Origin: Oscillospiraceae bacterium
GTDB lineage: Bacteria; Bacillota; Clostridia; Oscillospirales; Oscillospiraceae
Reading direction: 5' to 3'
DNA length: 64,000 bases
Assembly (NCBI GenBank): GCA_902778285.1
Contig: CACYXC010000017.1
Span: 1-64,000 of the forward strand
In this document: positions 35,566 to 42,641 of the stretch, one piece after another
Numbering within the stretch: the stretch's first letter is position 1
Layout of the letters: the number at the start of each line of letters is the position of its first letter
Notes under the pieces: generated by a model
Databases searched by the model: none
What the model was told of the DNA's origin: nothing
What the model saw: only the letters and a program-made list of their open reading frames with translations
Position numbers and translations under genes: made by a program

Positions 35566-36761
35566 CACATTCCCTTTAACAGCCAATCGGCTACATCTAC
35601 GACCTGAACGCCCTCATATTGGTATGCCTCCTGGCGGGTGCGCGTGAGAATCATTTTCGGGTAGGCGTCCTTAATCTTCAATAGCGGATCTACCTCGCGC
35701 TGGAATGTATCGGGATCATCAATGCTGCTGGCAACCTGAATATATAGCTTTTCATTGCGCTTGATGGCAACAAAGTCTATTTCTTTCTTATACAGCACAC
35801 CTGCATACAGCTCGTAGCCGCGGCGCAACAACTCGATGGCCACGATGTTTTCAATCATTCGGCCATAGTCTGCGTTCTTCGTCCCTAGCTTGGCATACTT
35901 GAAAGAGTGATCGCTGAGATAGTATTTATCGTTAGAGGCAAGATAGCGTTTGCCCTGAATATCATATCTTCTGACCTTATAGAAAGCAAAGGCGTTACAA
36001 AGGTACTTGATATAGGCGCTGATCGTGCGGTCGTTTGTCTTGACTTGCTCGCTGGTAAAGGCCGCCGCCACGCTGCGGGTGGAGGTCAGATTGGAAATGT
36101 TGTCGATCAGGAAATCGCAGAGGCGCTCCATCAGTGGCATGTTGCGGATCTTATATTTTTTCTGGATATCCCGGACGATCAGCGTGTTGAACACGTCGGA
36201 AATATAGTCATACTTCGCTTCGGGCGTCTTATAAAGGTAGGAGCCGGACATGCCGCCCTCTTGAATATAGCGAGTGAATGCTGCGTACTGATCTGTCAGC
36301 TCATAGTACTGCATGAACTCGCCGAACGAGAAAGGATAAACTTCAATCTCAAAGGTGCGCCCGGTAAACAGCGTTGCCAGGTCACTGCTCAGTAGGAAAG
36401 CGTTGGAGCCGGTGATATAGATATCATATTTCTCGGAGGCGTGCAGACTATTGATTGCCTTCTCAAAGCCCTCACACATCTGGACTTCGTCAATGAAAAC
36501 AAAGTTGTTTTTGCCGGCGATATACGCGCTCTCAATATAGTGGTTCAACGCATGATACTCCGCCAGGCTCTCATATGAATTCAGGTTGAAATTGATGTGG
36601 ATGATATTTGCGTCAGGATCATTCGCCCGCACATAGGTCATAAAGGATTCCAACAGCTTGGACTTGCCGCTACGTCGGACGCCTGTAATGACCTTGATAT
36701 CCGGGGTACCCATTACTTCTTTCAGCTTGTTCAAATAGAAGTCTCGTTCGATAAGTCGCAC
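35565..36761 (-). CDS. AAA_14 / DUF4143 ATPase
   Basis: A 398-aa protein. The N-terminal P-loop ATPase has Walker A GVRRSGKSK (about residues 27-35), Walker B FVFIDEVQ, and the sensor YITGSNAFLLSSDLATLFTGR, typical of AAA_14. The C-terminal DUF4143 part (GRMIENIVAIELLRRGYELYAG, KEIDFVAIKRNEKLYIQVA) resembles a PD-(D/E)xK fold, with Gln where the second acidic residue is often found. Proteins of this type are widespread and poorly understood; some act with toxins or defence genes. Here it is the first gene of a coupled three-gene set. GAGGTGAGA precedes the start. Confidence 0.88.
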   Translation of the reverse strand: MRLIERDFYLNKLKEVMGTPDIKVITGVRRSGKSKLLESFMTYVRANDPDANIIHINFNLNSYESLAEYHALNHYIESAYIAGKNNFVFIDEVQMCEGFEKAINSLHASEKYDIYITGSNAFLLSSDLATLFTGRTFEIEVYPFSFGEFMQYYELTDQYAAFTRYIQEGGMSGSYLYKTPEAKYDYISDVFNTLIVRDIQKKYKIRNMPLMERLCDFLIDNISNLTSTRSVAAAFTSEQVKTNDRTISAYIKYLCNAFAFYKVRRYDIQGKRYLASNDKYYLSDHSFKYAKLGTKNADYGRMIENIVAIELLRRGYELYAGVLYKKEIDFVAIKRNEKLYIQVASSIDDPDTFQREVDPLLKIKDAYPKMILTRTRQEAYQYEGVQVVDVADWLLKGM

Positions 36762-36939
36762 AGAATCTCACCTCGTTGGTATTCTACCATATCTATTTCG
36801 CAAAATCAAGAATTAAACAAAATTGCGAAACAGCGCGATTAAGAAAGCATTTGTAAATAAAAGAGAAAGGTATGATCCCATTCTTTCGAAAAAAGAAACA
36901 ACTTGCACTCCGCTTAGCATTTTTACTATGTCAAAGACA

Positions 36940-36979
36940 AAGAAGCAAACTTGTACTGTAAAGTGCAAGTTTGCTTCTT
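36940..36979. terminator. Hairpin between folA and the island
   Basis: AAGAAGCAAACTTG (36940-36953) and its exact complement (36966-36979) form a 14-bp stem. It probably terminates folA (minus strand) and may also mark the right edge of the acquired region, since composition becomes GC-rich again from about 37030. No gene is seen in 36762-37122. Confidence 0.6.
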
Positions 36980-37122
36980 CAAAATCCAATCCTGTCAGAC
37001 AGCTACCAAATCTTTTTGGCTTCAAAACTCTCTTATGGGTGTTGGCACAAGCCCCTCCCCTACGCTGTGAGAGCGGCGTTTCTGCGCGTATCTGCGCCGT
37101 TCCTCTCCCGGGGGGTACCGGA

Positions 37123-37620
37123 TCAGCCTGCCGCCGACGCCCGCTCATAGGTGCAGAAGCAATAGCGCAGGCCGTTTTCCTCCAGCCAGCCGCCCTGCTC
37201 GGTGCAGACCCAGTCGGGCAGCGTGTCCAGATCGGGGAAGAAACTGTCCGAGTGGGGAGCGAGATCAATTTTTGTGATGTATACCTTCGCCAGGTGGGGG
37301 AAGAACTGCCTGTAAACGCTGGCGCCGCCGATGACCAGGCAGCGCTCCTGCCGCGCCGCGGCCGCCAGCGCCTCCTCGGTGGAGTGCACCACCTCGGCGC
37401 CCTCGATCTCGAGCGCCTGCCGGGTGACGACGATGTTGTGCCGCCCCTTGAGGGGCCTGCCGCCGGGAAAGTCCTCCATCGTGCGGCGGCCGACGATCAC
37501 CGCCGCGTCCCGGGTCACTTCGCGGAAATGCGCCCGGTCGGCCCGGAGCACCACGGGCTGGGTGCCGCCGGCGCCGATGCCCCAGTCGGCGTATACCGCC
37601 ACGATCGCTTCCAGTTCCAT
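37123..37620 (-). CDS. folA: Dihydrofolate reductase
   Basis: A 165-aa enzyme that reduces dihydrofolate to tetrahydrofolate with NADPH. Starts MELEAIVAVYADWGIG (substrate-site Asp/Trp region), with IVGRRTMEDFPGGRPLKGRHNIVVTR (NADPH site) and CLVIGGASVYRQFFPHLAKVYITKID. GAGGTGAAG lies just upstream of the ATG at 37620. It follows thyA by 10 bases, so it renews the dihydrofolate that thymidylate synthase makes. Confidence 0.93.
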   Translation of the reverse strand: MELEAIVAVYADWGIGAGGTQPVVLRADRAHFREVTRDAAVIVGRRTMEDFPGGRPLKGRHNIVVTRQALEIEGAEVVHSTEEALAAAARQERCLVIGGASVYRQFFPHLAKVYITKIDLAPHSDSFFPDLDTLPDWVCTEQGGWLEENGLRYCFCTYERASAAG

Positions 37621-37630
37621 GCTCTTCACC

Positions 37631-38461
37631 TCATACCGCCACGGGGATCGTGTGCCTGAATTCGGAGTACTCATAACCCTCCATGCGGAAGCTGTCGCGC
37701 GTGAAGGCATAGAAGTCCCGGACCTCCGGGTCGATGAGGAATTTCGGCGCGGGCTTCGGCGGATTGGCGATGATCTCCTCGATCGCCGGCACATGGCGGT
37801 CGTAGATGTGCGCGTCCGCGATCACGTGCACGAATTCGCCCGGCTCGAAGCCGGAGACCTGCGCCATCATCATCGTCAGCACCGCGTACTGCACCACGTT
37901 CCAGTTGTTGGCGGCCAGCATGTCCTGGCTGCGCTGGTTCAAAATGGCGTTGAGTCTGTTGCCCGAGACGTTGAAGGTCATCGAGTAGGCGCAGGGGTAG
38001 AGCGCCATCTCGCTGAGGTCGGCGAAGGTGTAGATATTGGTCATGATGCGGCGGGAGGCGGGGTTGTTCTTCAGATCCCACAGCACCTTGTCCACCTGGT
38101 CCATGTCGCCCTGAGGATAGTGGTGCTTCACGCCGAGCTGGTAGCCGTAAGCCTTGCCGATGGAGCCGTTCTCGTCCGCCCAGGCGTCCCACACGCGGGT
38201 GCGCAGATCGTGCACGTTGTTGCTCTTCTTCTGCCAGATCCACAGCAGCTCGTCGATGGCGGACTTCCAGTAGGTGCGGCGGATGGTCAGGATCGGGAAT
38301 TCCTCCGAAAGGTCGTAGCGGTTGACGATGCCGAATTTCTTGACCGTATGGGCCGGGGCGCCGTCCTCCCAGCGGGGGCGCACCTCCCGGTCGGTGTCCC
38401 AGACGCCGTTGTCCAGAATATCCCGGCAGTTTTGGATAAAGATCTCGTCTGCTCTGCTCAT
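37631..38461 (-). CDS. thyA: Thymidylate synthase
   Basis: A 276-aa ThyA-type enzyme that methylates dUMP to dTMP using methylene-tetrahydrofolate. Landmarks: RRTYWKSAIDELLWIWQKKSN, GSIGKAYGYQLG, the catalytic Cys in ALYPCAYSMTFNV, NQRSQDMLAANNWNVVQYAVLT, and HVIADAHIYDRHV. The ATG at 38461 follows GGGAGG. First gene of the thyA-folA operon. Confidence 0.96.
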   Translation of the reverse strand: MSRADEIFIQNCRDILDNGVWDTDREVRPRWEDGAPAHTVKKFGIVNRYDLSEEFPILTIRRTYWKSAIDELLWIWQKKSNNVHDLRTRVWDAWADENGSIGKAYGYQLGVKHHYPQGDMDQVDKVLWDLKNNPASRRIMTNIYTFADLSEMALYPCAYSMTFNVSGNRLNAILNQRSQDMLAANNWNVVQYAVLTMMMAQVSGFEPGEFVHVIADAHIYDRHVPAIEEIIANPPKPAPKFLIDPEVRDFYAFTRDSFRMEGYEYSEFRHTIPVAV

Positions 38462-38497
38462 GTGCGGCGAGCCTCCCTCTGTTTGTTGTCCTTCCGT

Positions 38498-38527
38498 ATT
38501 GTACCACAGGCACCGCCCCGCGCGCAA
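38498..38527 (-). promoter_or_regulatory. Probable thyA-folA promoter
   Basis: On the minus strand TTGCGC (38522-38527) and TACAAT (38498-38503) are 18 bases apart, 36 bases ahead of the thyA start and divergent from dpaA. Confidence 0.55.
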
Positions 38528-38555
38528 TAGAATAGAATGACCCGGAGGTGGTGCT

Positions 38556-39416
38556 ATGCGATATGCCGTTGTCGGCGGGGACCGGCGCTCGGCCCTGCTG
38601 GCGGAAATGCTGCAGCGGGAAGGGCACCGGGTGCACAGCTTTGCGCTGGAAAAGGCGGAGCTGCCCGCCGGGATAGCGCGGGACAGCACGCTGCAGGCCT
38701 GCACATACGGGGCCGACTGTGTGCTCCTGCCCACGCCCGCCGAGAGAGGCGGGCTTTTGTATGCGCCGCTGGGCCTTGCCGCTCCGCCCATGGACGAGGT
38801 GATCGGCGCGCTCTGGCCGGGCGCGCTGGTGATCGGCGGGGGCTTTGCCGCCGCGACGGTCGAGCGGGCGCTGCGGGAAAAGCTCCGCATCGAGGATCTG
38901 ATGCGGCGGGCGGATTTCCTGCAGGCGAATGCCGCCATCACGGCCGAGGGCGCGATCGGCGTCCTGCTGCGCGAGAGCGAGAAGACCCTTCTCGGCAGCC
39001 GATGCCTCGTCGCGGGCTGGGGGCGGATCGGCAAGCTGCTGACCCTGCGCCTGTCCGCGCTGGGCGCGTATGTCACGGCCGCCGCCCGCAGGCGGGCGGA
39101 CCGCGCGGAGGCCGAGGCGCTGGGGCTGCGCGCGCTGGATTACGGGCAGCTGGAGAGCATCGCCGGAGAGCTGGATTTCGTGGTCAACACCGTCCCCGCA
39201 CGGGTGCTGAGCGACGCGCTGCTCTGCTGCCTGCCGGGGGATGCGCTGCTGCTGGAGCTGGCCTCCCCGCCGGGCGGCTTCGATCCGCTGCTGGCGCAGA
39301 ACATAGGCCTGCGCGCGCTCACGGCGCCGGGGCTGCCGGGAAAGAGCGCGCCGGCCTCGGCGGCCGCCCTGCTCAAGCGCACGGCGGCGCAGATCATGCA
39401 GGAACAGGAGGAATAA
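38556..39416 (+). CDS. dpaA: Dipicolinate synthase subunit A
   Basis: A 286-aa protein (SpoVFA). It begins MRYAVVGGDRRSALLAEML, has a Rossmann NAD(P)-binding motif in LVAGWGRIGKLLTLRLSALG (about residues 150-170) and a D-isomer dehydrogenase-like C-terminal part (ELDFVVNTVPARVL, LLELASPPGGFD). With DpaB it makes dipicolinic acid, which fills the spore core with calcium. GGAGGT precedes the start. Directly followed by dpaB (one base apart). Confidence 0.92.
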   Translation: MRYAVVGGDRRSALLAEMLQREGHRVHSFALEKAELPAGIARDSTLQACTYGADCVLLPTPAERGGLLYAPLGLAAPPMDEVIGALWPGALVIGGGFAAATVERALREKLRIEDLMRRADFLQANAAITAEGAIGVLLRESEKTLLGSRCLVAGWGRIGKLLTLRLSALGAYVTAAARRRADRAEAEALGLRALDYGQLESIAGELDFVVNTVPARVLSDALLCCLPGDALLLELASPPGGFDPLLAQNIGLRALTAPGLPGKSAPASAAALLKRTAAQIMQEQEE

Positions 39417-39417
39417 C

Positions 39418-39993
39418 ATGGAGAAGAAACGGCTGGGGGTCGCGCTCTGCGGCTCCTACTGCACCTATGAAAAGCTCTTCGCGGGCCTGCCCGCGCTCGC
39501 GGAGCGCTACGAGCTCGTCCCCATCATGAGCGACACCGCCGCCGAGACGGATACGCGCTTCGGCTCGGCGGCGGGGAACATCCGGCGGCTCATGGAGCTG
39601 ACGGGCAGGCCCGTGATCACGACGATCGCCGAGGCGGAGCCGATCGGCCCGAAGGCGCAGCTCGACGCGCTGCTGATCGCGCCCTGCACGGGCAACACCC
39701 TCGCAAAGCTCGCCCACGGTGTCAGCGACAGCGCCGTGACCATGGCGGCCAAGGCGCATCTGCGAAACGGCAGGCCCGTCGTGATCGCCTTTTCCACCAA
39801 CGACGGGCTCTCCGGCTCGGCGGAAAACATCGGGCGGCTCCTGAATCGGAAAAACTATTATTTTGTCCCCTTCGGGCAGGACGACGCGGAGAAGAAGCCC
39901 TGCTCCCTGCAGGCGGACTTCACGCTGCTCGCCGACACGGTGGAGGCCGCCCTGTCGGGCAGGCAGCTCCAGCCCGTGCTCAGGGAGTATTGA
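39418..39993 (+). CDS. dpaB: Dipicolinate synthase subunit B
   Basis: A 191-aa flavoprotein-like subunit (SpoVFB), with VALCGSYCTYEKLFAGLPAL, DALLIAPCTGNTLAKLAHGVSDSAVTMAAKAHLRNGRPVVIAFSTNDGLSGSAENIG, and FVPFGQDDAEKKPCSLQADF. It works with DpaA in the last step of dipicolinate synthesis in the mother cell. The pair supports a sporulating lifestyle. Note that many Clostridia lack this operon and use EtfA instead. Confidence 0.93.
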   Translation: MEKKRLGVALCGSYCTYEKLFAGLPALAERYELVPIMSDTAAETDTRFGSAAGNIRRLMELTGRPVITTIAEAEPIGPKAQLDALLIAPCTGNTLAKLAHGVSDSAVTMAAKAHLRNGRPVVIAFSTNDGLSGSAENIGRLLNRKNYYFVPFGQDDAEKKPCSLQADFTLLADTVEAALSGRQLQPVLREY

Positions 39994-40209
39994 GAACGCA
40001 GCATTAAGCCTCGGCGTTTGGGAGGCGGAGAAGGCGTTTCACGCGCTCTCAGGACGATGCGGCGGGTCCGCAGGCATCTGCGGATTCGCCGTTTGTTTTT
40101 GATATATGAAAACCCGTACCGCGCGGGCGGCTGATAGCCGCCCGCAGACAGAGGGAAACGAATCACGCGCGAAAAAGCAGACAACAGAGACCGCCGGAAG
40201 CGGCAAAAC

Positions 40210-40411
40210 AGGCAGGGAGCTTTATGCTCCCTGCCCCAAGCTGTCGACAAAGTGTCGACAGCTTGAGCGGCAAAAATGGGAACTTCTGAAAAAGCTCCCA
40301 TTTTTGCACAGATTGTACCGCGAAAGGGGATTACCTCTCCCCATGCGAGTCCGACTTGTTCTGTATGGGTTTGTCTACAGTCTGAGGCAGGGAGCTTTAT
40401 GCTCCCTGCCC
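40210..40411 (+). mobile_element. Terminator-duplicating element, family A, copy 3
   Basis: Two identical 27-bp hairpins (AGGCAGGGAGCTTTATGCTC..., 40210-40236 and 40385-40411) flank a 148-bp interior that opens CAAGCTGTCGAC-AAAGT-GTCGACAGCTTG and ends GGGTTTGTCTACAGTCTG, the same ends as copies 1 and 2. The inner part has diverged but keeps an analogous hairpin (CAAAAATGGGAAC and near-complement). It lies in the 477-base gap between dpaB and rluD. Confidence 0.8.
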
Positions 40412-40470
40412 GTCAGCTTGTCAAAAAAGTCCTTGCAGTCTTTTACCACCCGCAGACCGAAAACTGAAAA

Positions 40471-41397
40471 CTATATCTCCGGGCCGAGGCGGGCGAGCAC
40501 ATCCTCGAAGTACGCGGGCAGCGGGCTTGACAGCTCGATCGCCTCGCCGCTGCGGGGATGGATGAATTTCAGCCGCCGCGCGTGCAGGCACTGGCCCTCC
40601 AGCCCCTTCTCGGGCGAGGGCGCGCCGTAGGTGAAGTCCCCGAGCAGGGGGTGGCCGATGCTCGCCATGTGGACGCGGATCTGGTGGGTGCGCCCGGTCT
40701 CGAGCACGCAGCGGATGTGCGTGTAGCCCTGATAGCGCGCGAGCACCTCCCAGTGCGTCACGGCGGGGCGGGCGTTTTTCTCGGTCACGGCCATGCGCTT
40801 GCGGTCCGTCGGGTGCCGCCCGATCGGCCGGTCCACGGTCCCGGCGTCCTCCCGGAAGCTGCCGCGGGCCACCGCCTCATAGACGCGGGAGAGGCTGCGG
40901 TCGCTGAGCTGCTCCGAGAGCGCCCGATGCGCGAAGTCGTTCTTTGCGGCGATCAGCAGGCCGGAGGTGTCCTTGTCGATGCGGTGGACGATGCCGGGCC
41001 GCTTCTCCCCGCCGACGCCGGAGAGGCTGCCCCCGCAGTGGAAGAGCAGGGCGTTGACCAGCGTGCCGTCCGGATGGCCGGGGGCCGGGTGCACCACCAG
41101 GCCGCGCGGCTTGTTGACGACGATCACGTCCTGATCCTCGTAGACCACATCGAGCGGGATGTCCTGCGCGATCAGCGGCATGTCGTCCGGCTCCGGCAGC
41201 AGGACCGTGAAGCGATCCCCCGCGGCGCATCTGTAGTTCTTCTTCACCGGCCTGCCGCCGAGCAGGACCATGCCGCGCTCCAGCAGACGCTGGGCGGCGC
41301 TGCGGGTCAGCTCCTCCGCCTGACGCGCGAGGAGAGCGTCGATCCGATCGCCGCTCTCCTCTGCCGTGATGATGAGGATGGAATCCTTATCGTCCAT
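40471..41397 (-). CDS. rluD: RluA-family pseudouridine synthase (RluD-like)
   Basis: A 308-aa enzyme with an N-terminal S4 RNA-binding domain (RIDALLARQAEELTRSAAQRLLERGMVLLGGRPVKKNY) and an RluA catalytic domain. The catalytic Asp is in GIVHRIDKDTSGLLIAAK; RTHQIRVHMASIGHPLLGD is also typical. It converts uridines of 23S rRNA to pseudouridine. The start at 41397 is one of two options (41409 is the other); AAAGGA lies upstream of both. Follows lspA, as is common in Bacillota. Confidence 0.92.
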   Translation of the reverse strand: MDDKDSILIITAEESGDRIDALLARQAEELTRSAAQRLLERGMVLLGGRPVKKNYRCAAGDRFTVLLPEPDDMPLIAQDIPLDVVYEDQDVIVVNKPRGLVVHPAPGHPDGTLVNALLFHCGGSLSGVGGEKRPGIVHRIDKDTSGLLIAAKNDFAHRALSEQLSDRSLSRVYEAVARGSFREDAGTVDRPIGRHPTDRKRMAVTEKNARPAVTHWEVLARYQGYTHIRCVLETGRTHQIRVHMASIGHPLLGDFTYGAPSPEKGLEGQCLHARRLKFIHPRSGEAIELSSPLPAYFEDVLARLGPEI

Positions 41398-41543
41398 ATT
41401 TATGACCATTCCTTTCGCCTTTGGGCCAAGACACAATATGTCCCGATGAAGGAATGGTCATAATGTGCCATGTTTTTCGGCTGCCGCGCCAGCGGCGAGA
41501 AAAACGGAGTTCAATCCAGGAGGATGAAACTCGTTTTATCCTC

Positions 41544-42560
41544 TTACTTGAATTCCGCCAGGATGTCTTCCAGAGAGAACTCCTCGCTGGAGACCTCCGC
41601 CTTGGGCGCGGGGGCCGGTGCGGGCTTGGCCGCGGGAGCCGGTGCGGGCTTGGGCGCGGGGGCCGGTGCGGGCCGCTGGGCAGGCTGGGCAGGGCGCTGT
41701 GCCGCGCTCTGTACCGGCCGGCGGGCGGGCTGTGCCGCCGGGCGCTGCGCCGCGCTGCGCTCGCTGCTCTCCTGCGACCGGACGCGCGCGTTGGCGCGCT
41801 CCCACTCGGCGAAGGGGTCCGCCTCCGCCTCGGCAGCCTTGGCCGGGCGCTGCGCGGGCCGCTGAGCCGGCCGCTGGGCGGACGCCCTGCTCTGGCTCTG
41901 CTGGCGCTGACGGGCGGCGCGCTGCTCCCTGTACTCTTCGTACTCGTCGTCCTCGCGGTCGCGGCGGGCCTTGCGGCTGGCCTTTTCCTCGGCGGCGTCA
42001 CGCTTGGCGGCCACGCGGGCGGCGCGCTTCTCCTTCGCGGAGGGGCGGCGGGGCAGATCTTCCTCATCGTCCTCGTCGTAGAGATCGTCAAGCTCCTCGA
42101 CGTCTTCGCTTTCGCGCTCAAAGAGGATCGCCAGCACGAAGATCAGGCAGAAGACCGTGATGAAAACATCCGCCAGGTTGAAGACCGGGAAGTTGATGAA
42201 GTCGGTCTTGAACATATCCTGCACGTAGCCGTTCATGACCCGGTCGATGCAGTTGGACAGGCCGCCGGCAGCGACCAGCACGATGCTCCAGCGCGCGAGG
42301 CGGCCGGAGATAAAGTTTGTCGCCAGGGCGATGATGACCGCCAGAACGAACACGCCGGTCAGAATGATAAAGTAGATCCGGGCTCCGCCGCCGCTGAGGA
42401 AGCTGAAGGCGGCGCCGTCGTTATGGACGTTGACCAGGCTTAGGATGCCGGGGATGAGCTCTTTCGTGCCGCCGTTTGCGAGCACGGGATTGCTCTGCAC
42501 CCCGAACTTGACCCACTGATCGGCGATGATGACCAATACGGCAACAATAGCGTACAGCAT
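41544..42560 (-). CDS. lspA: Lipoprotein signal peptidase with long C-terminal extension
   Basis: A 338-aa protein. Residues 1 to about 150 are a complete LspA: four membrane helices with the catalytic Asp pair in VHNDGAAFSFL and VFNLADVFITV, and GGLSNCIDRV. LspA removes signal peptides from prolipoproteins. The remaining about 185 residues are unusual: an acidic block (EELDDLYDEDDEEDL), a charged basic part, a low-complexity Pro/Ala/Gln region (AQRPAQRPAQRPAK) and a final SLEDILAEFK motif. The tail would be cytoplasmic. Most LspA proteins end at about 160 residues, so this is a fusion or an added tether. Start ATG 42560 with GGAGAAAG. Confidence 0.88.
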   Translation of the reverse strand: MLYAIVAVLVIIADQWVKFGVQSNPVLANGGTKELIPGILSLVNVHNDGAAFSFLSGGGARIYFIILTGVFVLAVIIALATNFISGRLARWSIVLVAAGGLSNCIDRVMNGYVQDMFKTDFINFPVFNLADVFITVFCLIFVLAILFERESEDVEELDDLYDEDDEEDLPRRPSAKEKRAARVAAKRDAAEEKASRKARRDREDDEYEEYREQRAARQRQQSQSRASAQRPAQRPAQRPAKAAEAEADPFAEWERANARVRSQESSERSAAQRPAAQPARRPVQSAAQRPAQPAQRPAPAPAPKPAPAPAAKPAPAPAPKAEVSSEEFSLEDILAEFK

Positions 42561-42641
42561 ATCTTTCTCCTATCCGCCCCGGGGACCGGGGCCGCAGATT
42601 TGCAGGGACGGGCAGATTCTCTGACTATTATAAACAATATT

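Noticed and set aside
36813..37268. Minus-strand open frame between the ATPase and folA
   Set aside because: It joins shadow sequence of folA with AT-rich gap sequence and has no motif or ribosome site.
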